A DNA stretch of 5,405 nt from an uncultured Ruminococcus sp. (GCA_902766305.1 CACXDE010000428.1:1-5405); one strand, 5' to 3'. Positions 1 through 5,405 are shown, counted from the first letter of the stretch. The notes: generated from the sequence alone by a model not told the origin. Program-made: numbers and translations.

Positions 1-14
1 AAAATTTGGCGTGA

Positions 15-160
15 TTATAGTAAACGATAAAAGTATTTCTCTATTGTCATTCCAAGCAAAGCGAGGAATTTTTATCGCAAAAGCGTATATAACGAAAAGT
101 TTTCTCATCGCTTTGCTCCTCGAAATGACAATGCAGCTTTATTAATGACGTTTACAATAA
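15..160. repeat. 146-bp imperfect inverted repeat, MITE-like
   Basis: The two halves mirror each other. TTATAGTAAACG at 15-26 pairs with CGTTTACAATAA at 149-160 (11 of 12). ATTGTCATT at 43-51 pairs perfectly with AATGACAAT at 124-132. AGCAAAGCGA at 55-64 pairs perfectly with TCGCTTTGCT at 108-117. The outer and inner arms are each separated by 16 nt, so the symmetry is kept over the whole length. The inner arms resemble the small palindromic GTCATT...GAGGAGCAAAGCGA repeats scattered through many bacterial genomes (recalled, not searched). There is no coding capacity, so I infer a non-autonomous mobile or structural repeat. The rest of 1-208 holds nothing I can name. Confidence 0.55.
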
Positions 161-208
161 GTATTGTTTTTTCCAATCACAATGCTAAAATTCAGGAATA
201 GTATGTAA

Positions 209-229
209 CAGACATATAATTTATGTCTG
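209..229 (+). promoter_or_regulatory. Putative -10 box inside a perfect palindromic operator
   Basis: CAGACATA (209-216) and TATGTCTG (222-229) are perfect 8-bp inverted arms around TAATT. A consensus -10 hexamer TATAAT lies inside, at 215-220. An extra TATGT at 202-206 forms a second overlapping dyad with ACATA at 212-216. The -35 is weak (TTCAGG, 191-196, 18-nt spacer). The expected start of transcription is near 227, about 43 nt before the membrane protein gene. A palindrome over a -10 box suits a repressor site; which protein binds is unknown. Confidence 0.45.
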
Positions 230-269
230 AAAACATTAAAATTACGAATTTTGTGAAAGGAGAATTACA

Positions 270-704
270 ATGCTTTATGACAGTTGTACCTGTAGAAATG
301 ATAATGTGCAGGAATGTAACAGGTGTGAAACCGGTTTGTCTGTTCTCGTGGGAATAATAAGCGGAATAATATTTACTGCTGTTGTCGTTCTGCTCTTTAC
401 AAACGGTCTTATAACAGATCCCGGCTTTGCCGGATGGGCCGCGCTTATAACAGTGCTTGTTTATCTTTTTGTTGTCATAGCCGTTGCCGCCGGAAGCGAA
501 AAGGGGCGGAACTGTCTGGAATGCTATCTCGGTTCGATAATATTTGGTATATTCGGAACTATCTTTTCCGGTTATCTCAGCGTTTCGACAGTGCTTGAGG
601 CGGGAACTGTTTTTCCGGCAGTGGTTGTCGGACTGACTGCATTTTTCTTTGCTTATATGATTGCCGGTACTTTCTTCCTGATAAGATGTATCGTTCGTGA
701 GTAA
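270..704 (+). CDS. Four-helix membrane protein with cysteine pairs, function unknown
   Basis: I do not recognise a named family. The 144-residue product has four hydrophobic segments, roughly residues 22-44, 53-74, 86-108 and 113-138, joined by short loops. Before the first helix are four cysteines as C6-x-C8-x7-C16-x2-C19. A further C82-x2-C85 pair sits in the loop between helices 2 and 3, which would face the same side as the N-terminus. Paired CxC/CxxC motifs suggest metal binding or disulfide formation, but this is inference. There is no signal peptide apart from the first helix. The start is supported by AAAGGAG at 256-262, seven bases upstream of ATG. It stands alone, convergent with the regulator gene at 797-1192, and the shared hairpin at 728-766 lies between them. 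Glycine-rich helices and the small size would fit a small integral membrane or envelope protein. Confidence 0.75.
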   Translation: MLYDSCTCRNDNVQECNRCETGLSVLVGIISGIIFTAVVVLLFTNGLITDPGFAGWAALITVLVYLFVVIAVAAGSEKGRNCLECYLGSIIFGIFGTIFSGYLSVSTVLEAGTVFPAVVVGLTAFFFAYMIAGTFFLIRCIVRE

Positions 705-722
705 ATCATTCTCTTTAATATA

Positions 723-766
723 GAAAACCAGCCGATACCCTGGCAAATAGCCCGGATATCGGCTGG
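723..766 (-). terminator. Intrinsic terminator of the XRE regulator gene
   Basis: CCAGCCGATA (728-737) pairs perfectly with TATCGGCTGG (757-766). The stem continues through CC/GG (738-739 with 754-755) and GGC/GCC (742-744 with 750-752), closing on an AAATA loop. Read on the minus strand, the hairpin is followed by TTTTC (727-723), and it lies about 30 nt past the regulator's stop codon. On the plus strand there is no T-run after the stem, so it is at best a weak terminator for the membrane protein gene. Confidence 0.7.
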
Positions 767-796
767 ACGTGTCTTGCTTCATTTCCTTGACGGAAA

Positions 797-1192
797 TCAG
801 AATTCCTTCTCAGCTTCGACATTCATAACACTGGCAAGCTCATCCTTGCGGTACTTCTTCTTTGAAGAAAGGTAATCAGAGTACTCAGCCAGATAAGAAA
901 GGCCGACAGCATTCAGATTATTAGAATTAAGTTTGATCCTATCCTTTAAAACCCTGTCAGAAATGATAGGCTCTATATCTGTTTCCTGTATTTCTACCTG
1001 AGGACTCAACCCCAGAAGATAGTCAACAGACACATCAAAATACCTTGACAGCTTCATAAGTGTTTCACCGTTAGGTATTCCGCCGGCTTTCCATTTACTG
1101 ATAATTCCGGATGACAGACCTATTTCCTTACCTACCGGATTTGGCTTTTTTCCCCTTTTTAAGCACAAGCCGTAAAATCTTTCCCAAAACAT
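797..1192 (-). CDS. Cro/CI-type (XRE family) helix-turn-helix regulator
   Basis: The 131-residue protein begins with a single Cro/CI-type HTH domain, about residues 4-62. The recognition-helix region is GLSSGIISKWKAGGIPNG (residues 25-42), and the domain ends in the characteristic FDVSVDYLLGL (52-62). Such domains bind palindromic operators as dimers. The C-terminal 70 residues have no motif I recognise and presumably serve dimerisation or sensing. The start is supported by AAAGGGGGG at 1201-1209 (minus strand), eight bases upstream of ATG. It is transcribed away from the his operon and shares a 448-bp gap with it, so it could control itself, the strong promoter at 1292-1320, or neither. Its domain resembles phage-type repressors of Firmicutes, but no other phage gene is nearby. 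I saw no convincing promoter for it: the best match (ATTCAA 1240-1245 and ACTTTA 1217-1222 on the plus strand, 17 apart) is 4/6 in each box. Confidence 0.85.
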   Translation of the reverse strand: MFWERFYGLCLKRGKKPNPVGKEIGLSSGIISKWKAGGIPNGETLMKLSRYFDVSVDYLLGLSPQVEIQETDIEPIISDRVLKDRIKLNSNNLNAVGLSYLAEYSDYLSSKKKYRKDELASVMNVEAEKEF

Positions 1193-1291
1193 ACTTCCAA
1201 CCCCCCTTTCTCATAAACTTTACAAATCAAACATCTCATATTCAAGTATTATCCGGGAAACAAACCGTCAACTCACTACCCCTGTTTAAAG

Positions 1292-1320
1292 TTGACATGT
1301 TCAGGCTTACAGGATATAAT
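1292..1320 (+). promoter_or_regulatory. Perfect consensus sigma-A promoter
   Basis: TTGACA at 1292-1297 and TATAAT at 1315-1320 are separated by exactly 17 nt, so both hexamers match the vegetative consensus fully. The expected start of transcription is near 1327. No protein gene begins soon downstream (hisZ is 314 nt away), which points to a small RNA or a long regulated leader. Confidence 0.75.
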
Positions 1321-1397
1321 AATACTGCACAGACGCGCAGGTATGAGAACATCATATCACTTAAGCACCGTCTCCCACTTATATAGTAACATACTTT

Positions 1398-1412
1398 CTT
1401 GTAAATTACAAG
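1398..1412. promoter_or_regulatory. Perfect 15-bp palindrome, possible operator
   Basis: CTTGTAA and TTACAAG are perfect 7-bp arms around a single central A. A matching half-site TTTACAA occurs at 1219-1225, just upstream of the XRE regulator's ribosome binding site. Size and symmetry fit a dimeric HTH repressor site; the link to the neighbouring regulator is inferred from proximity only. Confidence 0.3.
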
Positions 1413-1426
1413 TGATTTTTTGAATT

Positions 1427-1472
1427 AAACAGCGAAATTGCTTAAAAATTGTTAAAAAAACTGCTGTTTTTT
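1427..1472 (+). terminator. Weak candidate terminator with T6 run
   Basis: AAACAGC (1427-1433) pairs with GCTGTTT (1463-1469) across a 29-nt AT-rich loop and runs into a T6 stretch (1467-1472). It could end a short transcript of about 145 nt from the promoter at 1292-1320. The large loop and few GC pairs make it weak. Confidence 0.3.
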
Positions 1473-1487
1473 AATATTTCCCCTGTT

Positions 1488-1559
1488 ATGGCACAGCCCG
1501 TGATTCATAGAAGCTGCGAATTGTGAAGAAAGCAGTGCAAGACTGGTGTGCATTTTTTT
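1488..1559 (+). terminator. Candidate terminator upstream of the his promoter
   Basis: GCACAgCC (1491-1498, one bulged G) pairs with GGTGTGC (1545-1551), directly followed by A and seven Ts. Inside, CTGC (1514-1517) pairs with GCAG (1532-1535). It would separate transcription from the 1292 promoter from the his promoter at 1571-1599. The 3' arm could instead pair with GCACA at 1327-1331, so the two folds exclude each other. Confidence 0.4.
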
Positions 1560-1570
1560 GAATACTATAC

Positions 1571-1599
1571 TTGATAAAATTATCTTGATATGATAGAAT
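1571..1599 (+). promoter_or_regulatory. Likely his operon promoter
   Basis: TTGATA (1571-1576) and TAGAAT (1594-1599) are 17 nt apart, each 5/6 to the sigma-A consensus. A TG at 1591-1592 makes an extended -10. Transcription would start near 1606 and give a leader of about 35 nt before hisZ, too short for a T-box or leader-peptide attenuator. Confidence 0.6.
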
Positions 1600-1640
1600 T
1601 GTTATTGAATTATATTATGAAAATATAACGAGGTATTTGT

Positions 1641-2840
1641 ATGAAAAATTATTCAAAGATAACTCCGGTCGGAACTAAGGATCTTCTTTTTGAGGAATGT
1701 CTTGCTAACAGAACGGTATCTGCAATGCTTGGCAGTGTGTTTTCACAGAGAGGATTCCATGAGGTACTTACACCGGGGATAGAATTTTACGATTTGTTTA
1801 CAGAAGATGTTTCAGGTATTCCAATGGAGTATATGTTTAAAATGAGCGACTCCAAGGGAAGACTGATGGTTGTGCGCCCTGATTCTACTCTGCCCATTGC
1901 AAGAATGGTCACAACAAGACTTATGAATGAGCGGCATCCCATACGTTTATATTATAACCAGAGAGTTTACAGATATAACCCCGGACTTACAGGAAGAAGC
2001 AACGAAGTTATGCAGTCCGGCATAGAGCTTATAGGCGCAAGCGGAAAAAGAGCTGATCTTGAAACTATTACAACGGCAGTAGAGGCATTGTCGAAATGCG
2101 TACCGGATTTCCGGATTGAGCTTGGAAATGCAAAATTTTACAGATCGCTTGCTAAAAAGCTTCCTGTCGGAGATGATGAGCGTGAACAGATAAGACAGCT
2201 TATAGAATCCAAGAATTATTCTGCGCTCAACAGTATGCTTGATAAGCTTGAACAGACTCAGGCTGTGAATATGATACGCAGACTGCCGAGACTTTTCGGC
2301 GGCGTGGAAGTGCTTGACGAAGCCATTACAATGTGCGATGATGAGAAGGCTCTTGCTTCTCTCGAATATGTAAGAGAAATTTATAATGATCTTATGAAAA
2401 TGGGTCTTGGAAGCAGGGTAATGATAGACTTAGGACTTGTTCAGAGAAATGACTACTACAGCGATATAGTATTCAGCGGCTATGTAATGGGTTCAGGCGA
2501 GCCTGTTCTCATAGGCGGCAGGTATGACAGACTTCTTGACAATTTTGACAGACCAGCGGCGGCAATAGGCTTCGGCATAAATGTTGATGCTCTTGCGGCA
2601 GTCATGATGAAGCAGGGAAATGTACCTGCAAAGAAGACGGCGGATGTACTCGTACATAGTGAGGAAGGCTTTGAAATTGAGGCTATAAAGTATACTTCAA
2701 CTCTTTCCGGAGCAGGTATAACAGGAGAAAACAGTGTTTTTGAAACGCTTGAGGAAGCGGTTGAATATGCAAAATATAAGGGAATAAAAAAGGTAGCTGT
2801 AGTCGGCAAAGAAATCAGCACCATAGATACAGGAGTATGA
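1641..2840 (+). CDS. hisZ: ATP phosphoribosyltransferase regulatory subunit HisZ
   Basis: HisZ is a catalytically inert paralogue of histidyl-tRNA synthetase. It assembles with short-form HisG in the cytoplasm, activates the first step of histidine synthesis (ATP + PRPP to phosphoribosyl-ATP) and confers histidine feedback. The 399-residue product shows the class II synthetase core: TPVGTKDLL near the start (8-16), RPDSTLPIAR (79-88), YYNQRVYRYNPG (104-115), QRNDYYSDIVFSGY (268-281; HisRS has RGLDYY here) and GGRYDRL (292-298). RPDST and the NPGLTGRSNEVMQSG stretch favour HisZ over HisS, as does the neighbouring short hisG. Residues about 325-399 form a separate C-terminal alpha/beta segment. 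The start has GAGG at 1630-1633, seven bases upstream. It is the first gene of the operon and its TGA overlaps an alternative hisG ATG, with the better hisG start eight bases further. Confidence 0.93.
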   Translation: MKNYSKITPVGTKDLLFEECLANRTVSAMLGSVFSQRGFHEVLTPGIEFYDLFTEDVSGIPMEYMFKMSDSKGRLMVVRPDSTLPIARMVTTRLMNERHPIRLYYNQRVYRYNPGLTGRSNEVMQSGIELIGASGKRADLETITTAVEALSKCVPDFRIELGNAKFYRSLAKKLPVGDDEREQIRQLIESKNYSALNSMLDKLEQTQAVNMIRRLPRLFGGVEVLDEAITMCDDEKALASLEYVREIYNDLMKMGLGSRVMIDLGLVQRNDYYSDIVFSGYVMGSGEPVLIGGRYDRLLDNFDRPAAAIGFGINVDALAAVMMKQGNVPAKKTADVLVHSEEGFEIEAIKYTSTLSGAGITGENSVFETLEEAVEYAKYKGIKKVAVVGKEISTIDTGV

Positions 2841-2845
2841 AATTG

Positions 2846-3487
2846 ATGAAACCATTAAGAATAGCTCTGACAAAGTGAAGACTTGAAAAGGATACGATAA
2901 GACTGCTTGAATCGGCAGGCTATGACTGTACGGCAGTAAGGGAAAAGGGAAGAAGACTTATACTTCCTGTAGGTGACGGCAGTATAGAGGTCGTACTTGC
3001 AAAGGCGGCTGATGTTATTACATATGTTGAAAACGGTGTATGCGATCTCGGAGTTGTAGGCAAGGATACTATAATGGAAAACGGAAGAAGCTTTTATGAA
3101 ATACTTGATCTGGGCTTCGGAAAATGCCGTTTTGCCCTTGCAGGAAAAAAGGATCTTGATTTCTTTTCAGGATATGAAGCAAGGACTATAGCAACAAAAT
3201 ATCCTAATGTTACACGTTCGTTTTTTGAGGGAAAGGGAATGGACATACGTGTAATAAAGATAGAGGGCTCAGTGGAGCTTGCGCCGCTTTTAGGACTTGC
3301 TGACGCCATTGTAGATATAGTTGAGACAGGCTCTACGCTTAAGGAAAACGGACTTGTTATAATAGAGGATAATGTTGCGCCGATATCGGCAAGGCTTATT
3401 GCAAATTCTGCGAGCCTCAAGCTCAGAAAATCCGAGATAGAGGAGCTTGCCGATAAGATGGAAACGGAAAGGAAGAAAATGCAATGA
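2846..3487 (+). pseudogene. hisG: Short-form HisG, ATP phosphoribosyltransferase, with in-frame TGA at codon 11
   Basis: HisG condenses ATP with PRPP, the committed step of histidine synthesis. The 213-codon frame matches the short form, which lacks the C-terminal ACT-like regulatory domain and needs HisZ. Visible family features are LRIALTK-stop-RLEKDT (4-17), YVENGVCDLGVVGKD (60-74), ATKYPNVTRSFF, and the signature EGSVELAPLLGLADAIVDIV (140-159) followed by TGSTL (161-165), which binds the PRPP phosphate. TGA at 2876-2878 replaces the glycine of the conserved K-G-R motif; one base change (GGA to TGA) explains it, and the frame is the same on both sides. No other lesion is visible. The next in-frame ATG (3074) would lose 76 residues, including part of the catalytic domain. 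AGGAG at 2831-2835 favours the start at 2846 over ATG 2837. The 3' end overlaps hisD by ATGA. I call it interrupted; a sequencing error or readthrough would make it a normal gene. Confidence 0.85.
2876..2878 (+). other. Internal TGA codon in hisG
   Basis: This stop lies between AAG (Lys) and AGA (Arg), where HisG proteins carry K-G-R; Bacillus subtilis HisG, from memory, has PKGR here. Neighbouring genes use ordinary GGN glycine codons, and the XRE gene uses TGA as a real stop, since reading through it would run antisense into the membrane protein gene. No clear hairpin follows that would act as a selenocysteine insertion element. Confidence 0.9.
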
Positions 3488-4770
3488 TTAAAATGGTAAA
3501 GGCAGACGGAAGATCTGAATACGAGTTTCTGAAGTCTGTTCGTGACAGGAGCAGTGATACTGACAGGGATGTTACAGCAATTGTTTCTGATATAATCAAC
3601 AATGTACGCAAAAACGGCGATAAGGCTGTTGAAGAATATACAATAAAATTTGACGGCAAAGCGCCGGAGTTTTTTGAAGTTCCGAGGGAAGAAATAGAGA
3701 AGTCTGTAAGTATGTGCGATCCAGACTTTGTTTCAACTCTCAGAAAGGCCGCTGATAATATCAGGGACTTTCATGCACGTCAGCTTCAGCAAAGCTGGCT
3801 TACAACTAAGGATAACGGAGTAATACTTGGTCAGCGTATAAGAGGACTGGAAAAGGTTGGCCTGTATGTTCCGGGCGGTACAGCCGCATACCCGTCATCC
3901 GTACTTATGAATGCTGTACCGGCAAAGATAGCAGGGGTAAAGGAGCTTATAATGGTAACTCCTCCTCTTAAAAACGGTAAGCCGAACCCTGATATAATGG
4001 CTGCCGCAATGATAGCCGGCGTGGACAGAGTTTTCCTCATGGGCGGTGCGCAGGCGATAGCGGCTCTTGCTTACGGTACGGAAAGCGTTCCAAAGGTAGA
4101 CAAGATAGTAGGTCCGGGTAATATTTTTGTTGCAACAGCCAAGAAGCTTGTTTACGGTGTAGTTGATATTGATATGATAGCAGGTCCGAGTGAGATACTT
4201 GTTCTTGCAGATGAAAGCGCAAATCCCACATACCTTGCCGCTGATCTGATGTCTCAGGCTGAGCATGACAGAATGGCTTCCGCAATACTTGTCACAACCT
4301 CTTATGTAATAGCAGAAAGAACTATCGCTGAGATATACAGACAGATACAGACTCTTTCAAGAAAAGATATTATTGACGAGTCGCTTACAAATTTTGGTGC
4401 TGTAATTGTATGCAAGGATATGGAAAAGGCAATAGAGATGGCAAACAGTCTTGCGCCGGAGCATCTTGAGGTATGCTGTAAGGATCCCATGGAATTTGTA
4501 GGCAAGCTTGATAATGCCGGTTCTGTATTCCTTGGTAATTATTCTCCCGAACCTCTCGGAGATTATTTTGCCGGACCTAATCACGTTCTTCCTACAAGCG
4601 GTACAGCAAGATTTTTCTCGCCGCTTTCAGTTGACAGCTTTATCAAGAAATCAAGCTTCATATATTATACAGAATCTGCGCTCAGGGCGGATCATGATGA
4701 TATTGTGCGTTTTGCCAACACAGAAGGGCTGACAGCGCACGCTAATTCCATCATCGTAAGATTTGAATAA
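3484..4770 (+). CDS. hisD: Histidinol dehydrogenase HisD
   Basis: HisD is a zinc enzyme that oxidises L-histidinol to histidine in two NAD+-dependent steps, the end of the pathway. The 428 residues match the usual length of about 430. Landmarks are GLYVPGGTAAYPSSVLMNAV (126-145), the AGPSEILVLAD stretch and SQAEHD (257-262), APEHLE (324-329), GDYFAGPNH (359-367) and GLTAHANS near the C-terminus. From Escherichia coli HisD, the zinc ligands correspond to Q258, H261, D360 and H419, and the catalytic bases to E326 and H327; all are present, so the enzyme should be active. ATG overlaps the hisG stop (ATGA), with GGAAG at 3471-3475 eight bases upstream. Such an overlap usually couples translation, so early termination in hisG could lower HisD synthesis. 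A start at ATG 3493 is possible but lacks a better site. It ends in TAA, followed by a 192-bp gap. Confidence 0.95.
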   Translation: MIKMVKADGRSEYEFLKSVRDRSSDTDRDVTAIVSDIINNVRKNGDKAVEEYTIKFDGKAPEFFEVPREEIEKSVSMCDPDFVSTLRKAADNIRDFHARQLQQSWLTTKDNGVILGQRIRGLEKVGLYVPGGTAAYPSSVLMNAVPAKIAGVKELIMVTPPLKNGKPNPDIMAAAMIAGVDRVFLMGGAQAIAALAYGTESVPKVDKIVGPGNIFVATAKKLVYGVVDIDMIAGPSEILVLADESANPTYLAADLMSQAEHDRMASAILVTTSYVIAERTIAEIYRQIQTLSRKDIIDESLTNFGAVIVCKDMEKAIEMANSLAPEHLEVCCKDPMEFVGKLDNAGSVFLGNYSPEPLGDYFAGPNHVLPTSGTARFFSPLSVDSFIKKSSFIYYTESALRADHDDIVRFANTEGLTAHANSIIVRFE

Positions 4771-4776
4771 TATTTT

Positions 4777-4943
4777 AGCTCAAAGCTTTAAAGTGCAGAG
4801 ATCAGAGCTAAGGGTGCAGAGTATGGTTTATAATATGCACATTTAAGCATATCAATTGAAAAAGGTTGAATATAATACACGACTGAAATTGATACAAAAC
4901 TGAAAAGCATAAGCTCTGCACTCTGCACTCTGGACTCTGAGCT
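4777..4943. repeat. Inverted array of 7-bp repeats between hisD and hisC
   Basis: The left arm reads in 7-nt register as TGCAGAG (4794-4800), ATCAGAG, CTAAGGG, TGCAGAG (4815-4821). The right arm is the inverse: CTCTGCA (4914-4920), CTCTGCA, CTCTGGA, then CTCTGAG (4935-4941). The outer ends AGCTCA (4777-4782) and TGAGCT (4938-4943) pair perfectly. The element is 167 bp with an AT-rich centre and fills nearly the whole intergenic gap, like a MITE or hairpin repeat inserted in the operon. No T-run follows the right arm, so it is not a typical terminator. The transcript would form a long stem just upstream of hisC's ribosome binding site. Confidence 0.6.
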
Positions 4944-4962
4944 TTATTACACGGAGGTATAT

Positions 4963-5405
4963 ATGTCGTATAAATTATGTGAAAAGGTACGGGATCTTGT
5001 TCCATACGATCCGATAAGCGGAGATTATGAAATACGCCTTGACGCAAACGAATCGTTTTTTGATCTGCCGGATGATGTCAAGGACGAAATAAAGACTATA
5101 ATAGAAAAGACAGCGTTTAACAGATATCCCGACCCGGCCGCTAAGAAAGTAACATCAGCATTTGCAGCCTATTACGGACTTGACTCCGATAATATAACGG
5201 TTACAAACGGATCGGATGAAATGCTGTATCTTCTTGCTTCTGCTATGCTGAATAAGGGAAGTCGGGTTGTTGTTACCGATCCTGATTTTTCAATGTACGG
5301 TTTTTATTCTTTCCTTTCCGAAAATGAAATATACACTTACAATAAAAACGGTGATCTGAATATTGACGTGGATGACCTGACAGGATTTGCACAGGAGAAT
5401 AATGC
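4963..5405 (+). CDS. hisC: Histidinol-phosphate aminotransferase HisC, 5' part
   Basis: HisC is a PLP-dependent class I/II aminotransferase that makes histidinol phosphate from imidazole acetol phosphate and glutamate. The window ends after 147 codons, a bit under half of the usual 350 or so residues, so the PLP-binding lysine is not visible. The N-terminal half shows LDANES (26-31), NRYPDP (53-58), TNGSDEMLYLLASAML (81-96) and DPDFSMYGF (about 106-114), all typical of HisC. The family's usual ANENPYG is here ANESFFDLP, a common Clostridial variant as far as I recall. The start is firm: GGAGG at 4953-4957, five bases before ATG, giving MSYKLCEKVRDLVPYDP. Unlike hisZ-hisG-hisD it is not packed against its neighbour; the repeat element lies between. 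I saw no strong promoter of its own: TATAAT at 4871-4876 has no proper -35. Confidence 0.93.
   Translation, partial: MSYKLCEKVRDLVPYDPISGDYEIRLDANESFFDLPDDVKDEIKTIIEKTAFNRYPDPAAKKVTSAFAAYYGLDSDNITVTNGSDEMLYLLASAMLNKGSRVVVTDPDFSMYGFYSFLSENEIYTYNKNGDLNIDVDDLTGFAQENN

Larger units (their letters stand above)
1327..1559 (+). ncRNA. Candidate structured small RNA or attenuated his leader
   Basis: This is the predicted transcript from the consensus promoter to a T7 run (1553-1559), about 233 nt. The 5' part folds compactly: AGACG (1331-1335) pairs with CGTCT (1369-1373), enclosing GGTATGA (1340-1346) paired with TCATATC (1352-1358, one G-U) around a GAACA loop. TGCACA at 1326-1331 is the exact reverse complement of TGTGCA at 1547-1552, just before the T-run, so the two ends could close the molecule as in 6S-like RNAs. 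I cannot assign it to any known family. A second possible end is the T-run at 1467-1472. Its function, and whether it is expressed, are inference. Confidence 0.35.

Noticed and set aside
192..782. 196-codon open frame on the minus strand
   Set aside because: It lies antisense to the membrane protein gene, covers the terminator hairpin, has no ribosome binding site, and its product is low-complexity and polar without motifs.
1343..1423. 26-codon ORF after the consensus promoter, possible his leader peptide
   Set aside because: It has only two scattered histidines, no run of His codons, and its only AGG sits one base before ATG, so there is no usable ribosome binding site.
1321..1640. T-box riboswitch for histidine
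   Set aside because: No AGGGTGGNACCGCG-like T-box sequence or specifier stem could be found in the leader.
1641..2840. Histidyl-tRNA synthetase (hisS)
   Set aside because: The RPDST and QRNDYY motifs replace the HisRS RPEGT and RGLDYY forms, and the gene precedes a short hisG, which fits HisZ.
2876..2878. Selenocysteine at the hisG TGA
   Set aside because: The family residue is glycine, not cysteine, and I see no strong hairpin just downstream that could act as a bacterial SECIS.
2838..3499. UGA reassigned to glycine across the genome
   Set aside because: The hisZ and hisG TGA stops are soon followed by TAA and so do not decide, but the XRE gene's TGA is followed by its terminator and antisense sequence. 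Only one internal TGA occurs in roughly 1,500 codons, and the gene set looks like ordinary Firmicutes.
4856..4876. Internal promoter for hisC (TTGAAA with TATAAT)
   Set aside because: The hexamers are only 9 nt apart and no good -35 lies 17 nt before TATAAT at 4871.

Overview
The window looks like a chromosomal segment from a Clostridia-type Firmicute, most likely Ruminococcus/Oscillospiraceae-like. The grounds are moderately AT-rich DNA, heavy use of ATA (Ile) and AGA (Arg) codons, strong AGGAG-type ribosome binding sites, and a histidine operon that starts with hisZ and carries a short-form hisG. The genus is an inference.

Layout. Positions 1-190 hold no gene, only a 146-bp imperfect inverted repeat (15-160) that looks like a small non-autonomous element. 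At 270-704 (+) is a 144-residue, four-helix membrane protein with cysteine pairs on its non-membrane parts; a perfect palindrome overlaps its putative -10 box. At 797-1192 (-) is a Cro/CI-type (XRE) DNA-binding protein whose transcript ends at a GC-rich hairpin (728-766). A 448-bp gap (1193-1640) follows. It holds an exact consensus sigma-A promoter (TTGACA-N17-TATAAT, 1292-1320), a foldable stretch ending in T7 that may be a small structured RNA, a perfect palindrome (1398-1412), and a second promoter (1571-1599) placed to drive the his operon.

From 1641 to the window end is the his operon: hisZ (ATP phosphoribosyltransferase regulatory subunit), hisG (catalytic subunit, short form), hisD (histidinol dehydrogenase) and the first 147 codons of hisC (histidinol-phosphate aminotransferase). 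HisZ and HisG together carry out the first step of histidine synthesis, HisC a late transamination, and HisD the last two oxidations. hisZ/hisG and hisG/hisD are packed tightly, while a 192-bp gap carrying an inverted array of 7-bp repeats separates hisD from hisC.

The most striking observation is in hisG. Its 11th codon is TGA, where the family has the conserved glycine of the K-G-R motif. The reading frame is otherwise intact for all 213 codons. This is a recent nonsense mutation, a sequencing error, or readthrough; the sequence alone cannot decide. No T-box leader or histidine-rich leader peptide was found upstream of the operon.
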